In this document: piece after piece, positions 17,795-26,685 of the stretch
Layout of the letters: every line of letters begins with the position of its first letter
Numbering within the stretch: the stretch's first letter is position 1
The notes under the pieces: model-generated
What the model was told of the DNA's origin: nothing
What the model saw: the letters and a program-made list of their open reading frames with translations, nothing else
The model's database searches: none
Program-made: the position numbers and the translations under genes
NCBI GenBank assembly: GCA_965284645.1
Contig: OZ260106.1
Coordinates: 2,046,001-2,110,000, forward strand
Direction of reading: 5' to 3'
From: JAIBAJ01 sp965284645
GTDB taxonomy: Bacteria > Bacteroidota > Bacteroidia > JAIBAJ01
DNA length: 64,000 bases

Positions 17795-18703
17795 ATGGTC
17801 ATTGTTGAAAATCTTATATTTGAATACCCTGGATTTCGGGCATTAAAAAACATTAGTTTTGAGCTAGAAACGGGCAGTGTTACCGCCTTGGTTGGACCAA
17901 ATGGGGCAGGGAAAACGACTTTATTGCGTTGCTTGGCTTCCTTGAGTGAACCTTATTCAGGGGAAATTTCCATCAACGGCATAGATATTCTGGAAAATCC
18001 TCAGGCCAATCATCGCCAAACAGGTTACCTGAGCGATACCTTTGGCCTGTATGAAGGATTGACGGTTCGGCAGAATTTGGAATTTATTGGAAGTGCCCAA
18101 AAAATCCAACACATAGAGCCTAGGGTTGAAGAGGTAATTGGTATGTTGGAATTGGGCGAATATGCCGATAAAGATGCAAAAATACTTAGCCGAGGATGGC
18201 GACAACGCTTAGGAGTGGCTATGGCTTTATTGCATCAGCCACGCTTTCTTATTTTGGATGAACCTGCCTCCGGTTTAGATCCTGAGGCCCGAATCCATTT
18301 AAGTTTTCTAATCAAAAGTTTGAATCAACAAGGGATTACCCTCCTGGTTTCTTCCCATATTTTGGCTGAACTGGAGGATTATAGTACCCACCTTTTGGTT
18401 ATGCAGAAAGGTAAAATCATTGAAAATAAAAAATTGGGTGCAAAAAATGAAAACGATACCCGAAAACTGCTGCTGAAATTAAGTACTGCATTTGAACCTA
18501 CCGTAGAAGTTTTGTTTCACCATCCCTTGGTATCCGGATTGAATGGTGCCGGCGAAGAATACAACTTCCATTTCAAAGGAAACCAAGAGGAACAGCGAAA
18601 TCTTTTAAAGGAATTGGTGCTGAGGGATGTGCCAGTTTTGAGTTTAGAAGAAGAGAAAACCAACTTGCAAGACGAATATCTAAAAACCGTAAAAGGACTA
18701 TAA
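17795..18703 (+). CDS. ABC transporter ATP-binding protein
   Basis: A 302-residue cytoplasmic ATPase subunit. Walker A is GPNGAGKTT near residues 35-43. A degenerate signature LSRGWRQRLGVAMAL sits near 132, where LSGGQ is replaced by LSRGW. Walker B LILDEPASGLDPEA is near 152-165 and the H-loop is VSSHILAELE. About 80 extra residues after the H-loop, including LFHHPLVSGLNGAGEEYNF, form the tail common in ABC-2 type ATPases. Its membrane partner is the next gene, 3 bases away. The substrate is unknown. A Gly-to-Arg change in the signature is frequent in CcmA/NatA-like subunits and need not inactivate it. Confidence 0.92.
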   Translation: MVIVENLIFEYPGFRALKNISFELETGSVTALVGPNGAGKTTLLRCLASLSEPYSGEISINGIDILENPQANHRQTGYLSDTFGLYEGLTVRQNLEFIGSAQKIQHIEPRVEEVIGMLELGEYADKDAKILSRGWRQRLGVAMALLHQPRFLILDEPASGLDPEARIHLSFLIKSLNQQGITLLVSSHILAELEDYSTHLLVMQKGKIIENKKLGAKNENDTRKLLLKLSTAFEPTVEVLFHHPLVSGLNGAGEEYNFHFKGNQEEQRNLLKELVLRDVPVLSLEEEKTNLQDEYLKTVKGL

Positions 18704-18706
18704 GCT

Positions 18707-20194
18707 ATGGCAAATACACTTTTTAAAAACCCGGAAATTCGCCGTAACATTTGGTTGGATTTTAGTCTGCAACGCATTGTGGCCATGCCAATAGTTATTG
18801 GTTTGATATTGTTGATTGCCTATTGGAATGGGCAGGATTCAACCAATTACAATCCTGAAACTTTGAGCTATGAAAAAGTCGACAAAGGATTCGATTTTAT
18901 GTTTTTTGTTGCTATTGCGCTTTTTGAAGCTATTGTGATTGCCTGGGGTTCAAAAAACGCTAGTGATAGTATTTTAGATGAACACAATAATCGCACTTGG
19001 GACTGGCAACGCAGCCACAACCTAAATCCATGGGAAATGACCATCGGTAAGCTCTTTGGTTCAACTTTGTATAATTGGTACGGAGGTGTAATTTGCCTCT
19101 TGGTAATGGTTTTTACTTGGCCGTTTCTAACTAGCAATCAATCCGAACTTGCCTTTAAATTACTTTCCTTGATTATTACAGGCATTGGCTGCCATGCGGT
19201 TTCCATTATTTTAGCCTTGTTGGCCATACGCAAATCCGATGGAAGAGGAAGAGTGAAAAGCGGATTATACATTTTGGTTGTTTTCTACGGGATTTTAAGT
19301 GTGGTTTCGCCCTATTTCTATGGCTTACAAAATAGTTTCTTAGAAAGCTCAGGTCCCGTTTCTACCTTAAGTTGGTATGGTTTGGAAACTAGTTTAAACC
19401 AGTACCAATTTATCTCTATGACAATTTTTTCAATTTGGGCCGTTTATGGACTTTTTAGAAATTTCAGAACCGAGTACCAATATTTAAATGGTTCCTTCGC
19501 TTGGTTGGGCTTTTTGACTTATATTGTTGTTAATCAACTTGGTACTCATTTCGATTTTGGTCTTGAAGGGGAGAAGTTCCAGTTTAGCTCCTCCACCCAA
19601 ATTTTGATTTCTTGTCTGTACCTTATTTATTTTGTAGGACTTCTTTCTTATGCTGTTATCCTACTTGAACCCAAAAATTTTATCGTTTGGAAGAAATTCA
19701 TAGAAGGCATTAAGCAGCGAAACTGGAAACAAATGAACTACCATGCGCCATTGTGGTTCATTACCTACCTGGTTTTTTGGGGTGTGGTATTGGCTACTAT
19801 GGTCTTTTGGATGATTTCTGATTTTGCCGAAATTGGGCATATTTCCATGTTTGCTCAAGCCTTAAAGGAATTTGGTTTAAGCTCCCACTCCATTCCTTTG
19901 TTATTCCTGTCTTTACCCTTGTTTATGGCCAGAGACTTCTCTATCCTGCTTTATCTTCATGCTGCACCGCGACATAAAAGGGCATTGGGGGCAACTATCC
20001 TCTACCTCGCTATACTGTATGTTCTTTTTCCAATTCTTTTATACAATGCAGAAGCCAAAAACGTAATTTTCCTATTTTTACCTTTTGGGGAAAATGCCGA
20101 ATTAAGCTGGTTAAGTGCCTTGGTTCAGGCAGGTTTTTTCCTGTATATTTTATCTTCAAAATTCAAATTACGGATAGAAGCAGAATCCGAATAG
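18707..20194 (+). CDS. Multi-pass membrane protein, probable ABC permease partner
   Basis: A 495-residue protein with roughly eleven or twelve hydrophobic helices spread along the length. The segment SDSILDEHNNRTWDWQRSH after the second helix resembles cytoplasmic loops of ABC-2 type permeases that contact the ATPase. I cannot assign a named family. The tight spacing behind an ABC ATPase gene supports a two-gene transporter. The next gene, asd, starts 4 bases after its stop, so the operon continues. Confidence 0.72.
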   Translation: MANTLFKNPEIRRNIWLDFSLQRIVAMPIVIGLILLIAYWNGQDSTNYNPETLSYEKVDKGFDFMFFVAIALFEAIVIAWGSKNASDSILDEHNNRTWDWQRSHNLNPWEMTIGKLFGSTLYNWYGGVICLLVMVFTWPFLTSNQSELAFKLLSLIITGIGCHAVSIILALLAIRKSDGRGRVKSGLYILVVFYGILSVVSPYFYGLQNSFLESSGPVSTLSWYGLETSLNQYQFISMTIFSIWAVYGLFRNFRTEYQYLNGSFAWLGFLTYIVVNQLGTHFDFGLEGEKFQFSSSTQILISCLYLIYFVGLLSYAVILLEPKNFIVWKKFIEGIKQRNWKQMNYHAPLWFITYLVFWGVVLATMVFWMISDFAEIGHISMFAQALKEFGLSSHSIPLLFLSLPLFMARDFSILLYLHAAPRHKRALGATILYLAILYVLFPILLYNAEAKNVIFLFLPFGENAELSWLSALVQAGFFLYILSSKFKLRIEAESE

Positions 20195-20198
20195 TAGC

Positions 20199-21197
20199 AT
20201 GAAAATAGCCGTTGTAGGTGCCACCGGTTTGGTAGGCAGTAAAATGTTGGAAATCCTCGCCGAAAGAAATTTTCCGGTCAGCGAGCTAATTCCTGTAGCT
20301 TCTGAAAAATCCTTAGGGAAATCTGTTGTATTTAAAGGGAAATCCTATCCTGTGGTGCTTCCGCAAACCGCAATTGCTATGAAACCTGCTTTGGCTTTGT
20401 TCTCTGCAGGTGGAGGAACCTCCCTTGAATGGGCCCCAAAATTTGCAGAAGCCGGAATCAGGGTAATCGACAATTCCTCGGCTTGGCGCATGGATCCAAA
20501 TAAAAAGTTGGTGGTACCTGAGCTTAATGCCGATGTACTTACCCACAACGATTTTATTATTGCTAACCCCAATTGCAGCACCATTCAAATGGTTGTTGCC
20601 TTAAATCCCCTGCACCTAAAATTTGGTATCAAGCGTGTAGTGGTTTCTACTTACCAAAGTGTTACAGGTACCGGTAAAAAAGGATATGACCAATTAATGG
20701 CCGAGCGGGAAGGAACAGAACCCGCTAACAAGGTTTATGCTTATCCAATCGACCTGAATTTAATTCCCCAAGTGGATAGTTTTCTTGAAAATGGATACAC
20801 CAAAGAAGAAATGAAAATGGTGAACGAAACCAAGAAAATTATGCGTGATGAGGAGATTCAAGTGACTGCCACCACCGTGCGTGTTCCCGTTATTGGGGGC
20901 CATTCCGAAAGTGTGAACGTGGAATTCCACAAAGATTTCCATTTGCATGAGATTTCCGAAATTCTTCGTGTTTCACCAGGAATTGTGGTGGAAGACGAAC
21001 CTGAAATTTTCCTCTATCCTATGCCTATCAACGCCCATAACAAGGATGCCGTATTTGTAGGCCGTATCCGTAGAGATTTTACCCAACCTAAAACACTGAA
21101 TTTTTGGGTGGTTTCGGATAATTTGAGAAAAGGCGCTGCAACCAATGCCGTTCAAATTGCGGAAGTTTTGTTACAGAAAGGATACTTAACTACCTAA
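20199..21197 (+). CDS. asd: Aspartate-semialdehyde dehydrogenase
   Basis: Reduces aspartyl phosphate to aspartate semialdehyde, the branch point to lysine, diaminopimelate, threonine and methionine. The NADP-binding motif GATGLVGSKML is at residues 7-17. The catalytic Cys126 is in NPNCSTIQ. SSAWRMD near 93-99 and VPVIGGHSESV (substrate-binding and catalytic His region) are intact. At 332 residues it is complete. It follows the membrane protein by 4 bases and precedes an SDR gene by 3 bases; its companions have no obvious biosynthetic connection. Confidence 0.96.
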   Translation: MKIAVVGATGLVGSKMLEILAERNFPVSELIPVASEKSLGKSVVFKGKSYPVVLPQTAIAMKPALALFSAGGGTSLEWAPKFAEAGIRVIDNSSAWRMDPNKKLVVPELNADVLTHNDFIIANPNCSTIQMVVALNPLHLKFGIKRVVVSTYQSVTGTGKKGYDQLMAEREGTEPANKVYAYPIDLNLIPQVDSFLENGYTKEEMKMVNETKKIMRDEEIQVTATTVRVPVIGGHSESVNVEFHKDFHLHEISEILRVSPGIVVEDEPEIFLYPMPINAHNKDAVFVGRIRRDFTQPKTLNFWVVSDNLRKGAATNAVQIAEVLLQKGYLTT

Positions 21198-21200
21198 ACC

Positions 21201-22376
21201 GTGCTGGATAAAAAAATCCTTGTTCTTGGTGGATCTGGTCACCTCGGAAGTGCCATTGTGCATACCTTGATAAACACTTGGCAAGTGCCTGCTTCGCAAA
21301 TCCGGGTATTTTACCTGCCTCAATCTCCACTTGGTTCGCTGTCCGGACTTGCTGATCTTGATTTTTTTCCGGGCAATATTTTGGAGCCTAGGGAAGTTGA
21401 ACAAGCCATGGTCGGTATGCAGTGGGTTTTTCATGTTATTGGCAACACCAGTTTTGATCCCCGACAAAAGGAAATCCAATGGAAAATCAATGTCGAAGGT
21501 ACCCGCCATGTGTTGGAGGCTTGTCAAAAGAGTACGAGTTTCGAAAGGCTTTGCTACATCAGCACGGTAAATGCTCTCGGACTGCCTCAGCCGCTGGGAA
21601 GTATTGGGGAATGGGAAACTTGCAATCCTTATCAAAGTCAACCTAAAATCCATAGTTTTTCAGATCCAGCCCAAACCTTGGCATTTATCGAAATGGCGCA
21701 AAAAAGCACCACCAATAGTTGGGTTTCTGAACTCGGCATTGGGTATTTCGATTCCAAATTGGCCGCCCAGGAATTGGTCAATATATACCATAAAAACAAA
21801 GGTCTATCCATCGTTTCGATTTATCCCGGAACCATGTTTGGCCCCTACGACCACCTCATTGGCAATGGCATGTACCTGCTATCACTGTACCGCAATCAAA
21901 TGCCGGCGGTGTTGGACGGCGGACTTCCGCTTACCCATATTTTAGATGTGGCGGAAGGTAGTATTCAAGCGCTTCAAAATGGGAAAAGTGGCGGTCATTA
22001 TGTGCTTACCGGGCAGCGGACCGATCATTTGACCTTTGTTCAGATGACTAAAAAAATTACTGACCGGTTGAAATTAAAGTTTCCAAACCAAACTTTTGGA
22101 GGGCCTCGTTTTGTTATTCCGGTAGCGGTAGCCATGGTGGCAGCTTGGATTTCCGAAACCTATGCCAAGTTGAGCAATACGCCTTGTTTACTGAGTGTGC
22201 AAGCCGTTCGGGCAGGTCGATTTAAAACGTGGTATGGCTATTCTTTGGCCGAAAAAGATTTTGGTTATAAACCGCGGCGCAGCTTCGAACAGGCCGTCGA
22301 CGAGATGATTGATTATTACCAAAAACACGGTCTTTTTGAGGAAAAGGGACGATTTATCGATCGGAGGAAGCACTAA
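21201..22376 (+). CDS. NAD-dependent epimerase/dehydratase (3-beta-HSD-like extended SDR)
   Basis: A 391-residue extended short-chain dehydrogenase/reductase. The nucleotide-binding motif GGSGHLGSAIV is at residues 9-19, and STVNALG lies near 118. A segment after SELGIGYFDSKLAAQELV provides the YxxxK pair (YFDSK), followed by IYPGTMFGPYD. The 3-beta-hydroxysteroid dehydrogenase/isomerase branch is the closest match by motif, and the reaction is unknown. The start is GTG, three bases after the asd stop, which points to coupling. The gene ends before a repeat-filled convergent gap. Confidence 0.85.
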   Translation: MLDKKILVLGGSGHLGSAIVHTLINTWQVPASQIRVFYLPQSPLGSLSGLADLDFFPGNILEPREVEQAMVGMQWVFHVIGNTSFDPRQKEIQWKINVEGTRHVLEACQKSTSFERLCYISTVNALGLPQPLGSIGEWETCNPYQSQPKIHSFSDPAQTLAFIEMAQKSTTNSWVSELGIGYFDSKLAAQELVNIYHKNKGLSIVSIYPGTMFGPYDHLIGNGMYLLSLYRNQMPAVLDGGLPLTHILDVAEGSIQALQNGKSGGHYVLTGQRTDHLTFVQMTKKITDRLKLKFPNQTFGGPRFVIPVAVAMVAAWISETYAKLSNTPCLLSVQAVRAGRFKTWYGYSLAEKDFGYKPRRSFEQAVDEMIDYYQKHGLFEEKGRFIDRRKH

Positions 22377-22453
22377 TTTAGTTTGTAAATTCTATCGACA
22401 AATTCGGTGAATCGGTTCCTATGCCAATGTTTTTTCCTTTTTTCTAATTATTA

Positions 22454-22595
22454 GGCGTGCCCCATTCGCCCAAAAAGTGGAGGTGCTTTATATAGGCAGT
22501 AGTGCGGGGCTCATGGTCGGGCTATCCGTTGCAAGTCCTCGCGCCTTTCGCTTTCGCTCAGGCCGCTGTGGGCTTTTCACTGCTATCCCTGCCCG
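22454..22595 (+). repeat. GC-rich dispersed element, subtype B, copy 2
   Basis: Begins GGCGTGCCCCATTCGCCC and ends CTATCCCTGCCCGA. Its 75-base core (22515-22589) differs at one base from the reversed copy at 12903-12977. The terminal stem is weaker here (CCATGAGCCC against GGGCGAATGG, 8 of 10 positions). Confidence 0.87.
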
Positions 22596-22754
22596 ATACC
22601 TCCGAACCTTCTATCTGTGATATACTTAGGCTTTCCCATATAAACCCAATGCCTTAACTTGGAAGAATAAATAATCAACTATTTGATTTATAAATCCTTA
22701 TTAGCTTAATCATTTTTGGGCAATTACCTATTATGAATAATAACCAGGCACTTT

Positions 22755-22906
22755 AACCCAGATTACGCATTAGAAATGCATAAACGATTAACCAGTTGTA
22801 AATCAATTTGGATGGCCAAATTGAAAACAACTGCTAAATCGGGGTAAACCCAAATAAATCAAGTAGTTCGGATTTGTAAATCCTCCTATTGATTAATTTG
22901 GGTTTA
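22755..22906 (+). repeat. MITE-like element, copy 2
   Basis: Starts AACCCAGATTACGCATTAG and ends TTAATTTGGGTTT. It is almost identical to the reverse complement of about 33756-33907. Two internal palindromes are present: arms CAATTTGG and CCAAATTG at 22804-22823, and GGATTTGTAAATCC at 22871-22884. It is non-coding. Confidence 0.85.
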
Positions 22907-22924
22907 ACACTTAACCTCTAAAAC

Positions 22925-22961
22925 AAAAAAAAGCCGCCCCATTTCTGAGACGGCTTTTTTT
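22925..22961. terminator. Bidirectional intrinsic terminator
   Basis: A-rich tract, GCCG (22933-22936), a loop, CGGC (22951-22954), then a run of T. The flanking A and T runs extend the stem and allow it to act on both strands, as fits its place between convergent genes. Confidence 0.85.
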
Positions 22962-22995
22962 GTTTTCTAGCTTTGATTCAATGAGATTAAGTAAA

Positions 22996-23026
22996 ACTCA
23001 ATACTCATATCTCATTACTCAAGACT
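22996..23026. repeat. Heptamer tandem array, 3' of acyl-CoA dehydrogenase
   Basis: Four in-phase 7-bp units: ACTCAAT, ACTCATA, TCTCATT, ACTCAAG, followed by ACT. It is the same unit, on the opposite strand, as the long array at 24830-24934. Confidence 0.75.
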
Positions 23027-23029
23027 AAA

Positions 23030-24826
23030 TTAAAAACACCATTTGCCAGCATCGATCAACTTGGCAGCGATACGACGGCGAGCATCTTTAGCATTGTAAG
23101 GCTCAGTTTTAGTGAAACGTTTCAAGCCCATTTGCATCATGCGAAGTTCATCACCTTCAGCGTAAGAGTTGATAGCTTCTTTACCAGCCAAATAAATGCT
23201 GTCGGCTACGGAATTCACATAGGTTTTAGCCATATCGATTTGGTCTTGGCAAGCAGCTTCACCTCTTGTTCCAACCAATTTCTCAGCACGCAACAAAGCA
23301 CTTTCTGCGGTGTAGATTCCGATTAGGATATCAGCCAAGTTCATCAATATTTCTTGCTCTTTTGACAAGCTCATCATGAATTTTTGTACAGCTGAACCAG
23401 CAATCATCAAAGCTGCTTTTTTGAAGTTTTTGATGTATTTTTTCTCAGCGCTGAACAATCCTTCGTCATCGTTACCGAATTCTGGGATACTCATCAATTC
23501 ACCAGCGATTTTGGTAGCTGGACCCATCAAATCCAATTCACCTTTCATCGCACGACGCAAGAACATATCAACTGTCAACATACGGTTGATTTCGTTGGTA
23601 CCTTCGAAGATACGGTTGATACGAGCATCACGGTAAGAGCGGTCGGTTGGAGATTCAGCAGAGAAACCCATACCACCATAGATTTGAACAGCTTCGTCCA
23701 CCACGTAGTCGATAGCTTCAGAACCATATACTTTCATGATAGCACACTCGATGGCGTATTGCTCAAATGCTTTTAATTTTGCTTTACCTTCTTCCATACC
23801 GCCAGCTACCAATGAATTAATAGCGCTTTCGATATCTTGAGAGGCACGGTAAACTGCTGATTCGTTAACCCAAGTACGGATAGCCATTTCAGCCAATTTG
23901 TAGCGAATTGCGCCATATTTTGAAATAGGACGACCAAATTGTTCGCGTTCGTTAGCATATTTAATAGAGTAAGAAGTAGCAGCTTTACCACCACCGATGG
24001 CAGCAGCAGCTAATTTCAAACGACCAATATTCAAAATGTTTACAGCGATTTTGAAACCGTTTTGACGCTCTGACAAAAGGTTTTCTACTGGAACCATACA
24101 ATTGTTGAAGAATACTTGACGGGTAGAAGAACCTTTGATACCCATTTTTTTCTCTTCAGCGTTTAAGGAAATTCCACCGAATGATTTTTCAACCAAGAAA
24201 GCAGACAAGTTTGCATCGTCGTCGATTTTGGCAAATACAGTAAATAAATCAGCAAAACCAGCATTGGTAATCCACATTTTTTGTCCGTTTAGGATATAGT
24301 GTTTTCCATCTGGAGAAAGGGTAGCGCGTGTTTTACCGCTATTGGCATCCGATCCGCTAGAAGGTTCGGTTAGGCAGTAGCAAGCTTTCCATTCGGCAGT
24401 AGCCAATTTCGACATGTATTTTGCTTTTTGCTCAGCATTTCCATAGTACAATAAAGGCAAAGTACCGATTCCGCCATGGGCAGAGAAGGCAACCGAGAAG
24501 GAGTGACCTGTTCCAGTTGCTTCGGTAGAAAGCATATTGGTTACAAGGTCTTTACCGAATCCACCAAATTCCTCTGGATAAGATACAGATATTAGACCTA
24601 GTTCACCGGCTTTCTCAAGCAATTTAGGCATTAGGCCTTCTTCCATGCTATCAATGCGGTCCATGATTGGTGCTACTTCCTGCTCGATAAAATCAGAACA
24701 AGTTTTAGCAATCATCAGTTGTTCCTCGGTAAATTCTTCCGGGATAAAAACGTTTTGAGCTTCTGATTCTTTGATCAGCCATTCTCCCCCTTTTAGGGAG
24801 TTTGATGTTTGTGTTTCGGTTGACAT
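23030..24826 (-). CDS. Acyl-CoA dehydrogenase
   Basis: FAD enzyme that oxidises acyl-CoA to trans-2-enoyl-CoA. At 598 residues it has the long C-terminal extension of VLCAD-type members. Visible motifs are CYCLTEPSSGSDA, NGQKMWITNAGFAD, NEREQFGRPISKYGAIRYKLA, QIYGGMGFSAESPTDRSYRD and RIFEGTNEINR, which contains the catalytic glutamate. It closes a minus-strand beta-oxidation block with the thiolase and the bifunctional dehydrogenase. An unusual 105-bp heptamer array lies directly ahead of its ATG, and an S23 gene separates it from the thiolase. Confidence 0.95.
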   Translation of the reverse strand: MSTETQTSNSLKGGEWLIKESEAQNVFIPEEFTEEQLMIAKTCSDFIEQEVAPIMDRIDSMEEGLMPKLLEKAGELGLISVSYPEEFGGFGKDLVTNMLSTEATGTGHSFSVAFSAHGGIGTLPLLYYGNAEQKAKYMSKLATAEWKACYCLTEPSSGSDANSGKTRATLSPDGKHYILNGQKMWITNAGFADLFTVFAKIDDDANLSAFLVEKSFGGISLNAEEKKMGIKGSSTRQVFFNNCMVPVENLLSERQNGFKIAVNILNIGRLKLAAAAIGGGKAATSYSIKYANEREQFGRPISKYGAIRYKLAEMAIRTWVNESAVYRASQDIESAINSLVAGGMEEGKAKLKAFEQYAIECAIMKVYGSEAIDYVVDEAVQIYGGMGFSAESPTDRSYRDARINRIFEGTNEINRMLTVDMFLRRAMKGELDLMGPATKIAGELMSIPEFGNDDEGLFSAEKKYIKNFKKAALMIAGSAVQKFMMSLSKEQEILMNLADILIGIYTAESALLRAEKLVGTRGEAACQDQIDMAKTYVNSVADSIYLAGKEAINSYAEGDELRMMQMGLKRFTKTEPYNAKDARRRIAAKLIDAGKWCF

Positions 24827-24829
24827 TTG

Positions 24830-24934
24830 TTAGATGTTAGTAGTTAGATGTTAGTAGTTAGATGTTGGACTTGAGATATGAGTTATGAGATATGAGTTAT
24901 GAGATGTGAGATATGAGATATGAGTTTTGAGATG
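24830..24934. repeat. Heptamer tandem array of 15 units upstream of acyl-CoA dehydrogenase
   Basis: The plus strand reads TTAGATG and TTAGTAG alternating five times, then TTGGACT, then nine TGAGNTN units (TGAGATA, TGAGTTA, TGAGATG, TGAGTTT). All 15 are in one 7-bp phase with no interruption. It begins four bases from the start codon of the minus-strand dehydrogenase gene. Confidence 0.9.
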
Positions 24935-24949
24935 GTGGAATCAAAAAAA

Positions 24950-25312
24950 CTAATTCAATTCCGATTTAAGTTTTTCCATTAGTTTAAACAACATTTTTTG
25001 GATTTCAACAATTTTAAAAATAGAGTATTCAGCTTCTTCCAAAGAAATATATTCTAATTTTTGGGCAATTACTAATTGAGTTTCCAATTCAAAACATGAA
25101 CCACTTGCTATTCCTAAAAAAAGGATAAATTCTTTTTTTGAATTTCTACCAGCTCCTTCGGAAATATTAGAAGGAATTGACACTGCCGACCTTCTAATTT
25201 GAGATTGTAATCCATACATTTCTGTTTTTGGGAAATTATTTGTTATGCGATAAATTGAAACGGATAATTCTATTGCTTTATTCCAGATTAGTAATTTAGA
25301 AAGATTTTGCAT
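24950..25312 (-). CDS. Four-helix bundle protein, S23/23S rRNA intervening-sequence type
   Basis: A 120-residue helical protein of the S23 (23S rRNA IVS protein) family. WNKAIELSVSIYRIT opens the first helix, and the second has LQSQIRRSAVSIPSNISEGAGR, the family's most conserved part; EFILFLGIASGS and ELETQL follow. Relatives are found in rRNA intervening sequences and, as Avd, beside diversity-generating retroelements. No reverse transcriptase or rRNA is present here. Heptamer arrays flank the gene on both sides, and it interrupts an otherwise ordinary beta-oxidation operon, so I read it as an inserted cassette. Its molecular role is unknown. Confidence 0.9.
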   Translation of the reverse strand: MQNLSKLLIWNKAIELSVSIYRITNNFPKTEMYGLQSQIRRSAVSIPSNISEGAGRNSKKEFILFLGIASGSCFELETQLVIAQKLEYISLEEAEYSIFKIVEIQKMLFKLMEKLKSELN

Positions 25313-25330
25313 CTTAAATTAGCAAAAGTC

Positions 25331-25364
25331 AATACTCATATCTCATATCTCAATACTCATAACT
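25331..25364. repeat. Heptamer tandem array upstream of the S23 gene
   Basis: In-phase units ACTCATA, TCTCATA, TCTCAAT, ACTCATA and then ACT. The unit is the complement of the TGAGATA type at 24872-24934, so the S23 gene lies between arrays in inverted orientation. Confidence 0.8.
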
Positions 25365-25374
25365 TTATTCCCCA

Positions 25375-26550
25375 TTACAGCAACTCAAATACCCCAGCCG
25401 CGCCTTGTCCGGTACCAACACACATGGTAACGATACCATATTTTTGGTTCCTTCTGCGCATTTCGTTTAGCAATTGAACGGTTAATTTACCTCCGGTACA
25501 GCCCAATGGGTGACCTAAAGCAATGGCACCACCATTTACGTTTACGATTTCAGGGTTAATTCCTAATGTTTTGATAATGGCCAAAGATTGAGAAGCGAAT
25601 GCCTCGTTCAATTCGATTTGGTCGATATCGTTTAACGTTAAACCGGCACGTTTTACGGCATTTGGAATGGCGTAAATTGGACCTACGCCCATTACACGAG
25701 GTTCAAGTCCGTTTACACCATAAGAAACCAAACGGGCAATCGGTTTTACGTTTAATTGTTTTAGCATGCGTTCAGATACAATCAAAACGAAGGCTGCACC
25801 ATCCGAAGTTTGAGAAGCATTACCAGCAGTAACGGTTCCTTTGGCATGGAATACTGGTTTTAGTTTGGCTAATTTCTCAACCGTAGTATCAGCACGTGGT
25901 CCTTCGTCAGTATCCACGATGTATTCTTTTTCCTTACGTTTTTCGTTGGCATCCAAATACACTTCTTTAATGTTAATTGGAACGATATCGTCTTTGAATC
26001 GGCCAGATTGAATGGCTGCGATTGCCTTTTGGTGCGAATTGTATGAAAACTCATCCTGTTCCTCACGGGAGATTTTGTAATCATTGGCCACAGCTTCTGC
26101 TGTTAATCCCATTCCCCAATAGTAATCAGGGTTGCTTTTAGCGTAGGTATAGTTTGGCACAATTTTCCAACCACCAAAAGGAATTGGGCTCATGGTCTCT
26201 GCACCACCAGCGATGATAACATCGGCCATACCCGCTTTAATTTTTGCAGTGGCAATAGCAATGGTTTCAAGTCCTGATGAGCAGTAACGGTTTACGGTCA
26301 TCCCTGGAACTTTGTCGGTATTCAATCCCATCAGGGAAATCATACGGCCCATGTTAAGGCCTTGTTCGGCCTCCGGTGTAGCATTACCAACGATTACATC
26401 GTCGATTTGCTCTTTGTCGAGTTGAGGAAACTGAGCCACCAAATGTTTGATAACGTCGGCAGCCAAATCATCAACCCTGGTAAAACGGAAAAGTCCACGA
26501 GGGGCCTTTCCAACGGCGGTACGGTAACCACCAATGATGTATGCTTCCAT
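25375..26550 (-). CDS. fadA: Acetyl-CoA C-acyltransferase (thiolase)
   Basis: Cleaves 3-ketoacyl-CoA with CoA in the last step of beta-oxidation. The nucleophile Cys90 is in NRYCSSGLE. His347 is in GGAIALGHPLGCTGG, and the second catalytic Cys377 is in TMCVGTGQGAAGV. At 391 residues the protein is complete. It is part of the minus-strand block with the HAD/hydratase fusion upstream and the acyl-CoA dehydrogenase downstream. The name fadA is by function; fadI is an equally fair label. Confidence 0.94.
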   Translation of the reverse strand: MEAYIIGGYRTAVGKAPRGLFRFTRVDDLAADVIKHLVAQFPQLDKEQIDDVIVGNATPEAEQGLNMGRMISLMGLNTDKVPGMTVNRYCSSGLETIAIATAKIKAGMADVIIAGGAETMSPIPFGGWKIVPNYTYAKSNPDYYWGMGLTAEAVANDYKISREEQDEFSYNSHQKAIAAIQSGRFKDDIVPINIKEVYLDANEKRKEKEYIVDTDEGPRADTTVEKLAKLKPVFHAKGTVTAGNASQTSDGAAFVLIVSERMLKQLNVKPIARLVSYGVNGLEPRVMGVGPIYAIPNAVKRAGLTLNDIDQIELNEAFASQSLAIIKTLGINPEIVNVNGGAIALGHPLGCTGGKLTVQLLNEMRRRNQKYGIVTMCVGTGQGAAGVFELL

Positions 26551-26685
26551 TTTTAAAGTTTAAGTTTTAAAATTCTGGTTAAAGTTTTGATTTACAGGTT
26601 AAACTGGGTATCAACCTTACAGAAGAAAAAAATGGAAATGATTCAAAGGGCAGTTTGAATAAGAAAACCAAGTAGTTTCAACTGT

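Larger units (their letters stand above)
22377..23029. other. Convergent gap with repeat elements and terminator, no gene
   Basis: This 653-base gap between the SDR gene and the acyl-CoA dehydrogenase gene holds, in order, a GC-rich element (subtype B), a MITE-like element, a bidirectional terminator and a short heptamer array, each listed separately. I see no coding region. Confidence 0.8.

Noticed and set aside
24950..25312. A diversity-generating retroelement around the S23/Avd-like gene
   Set aside because: No reverse transcriptase, template or variable repeat was seen nearby.
24830..25364. CRISPR array
   Set aside because: Repeats are 7 bp, touching and in phase, with no spacers and no cas genes.
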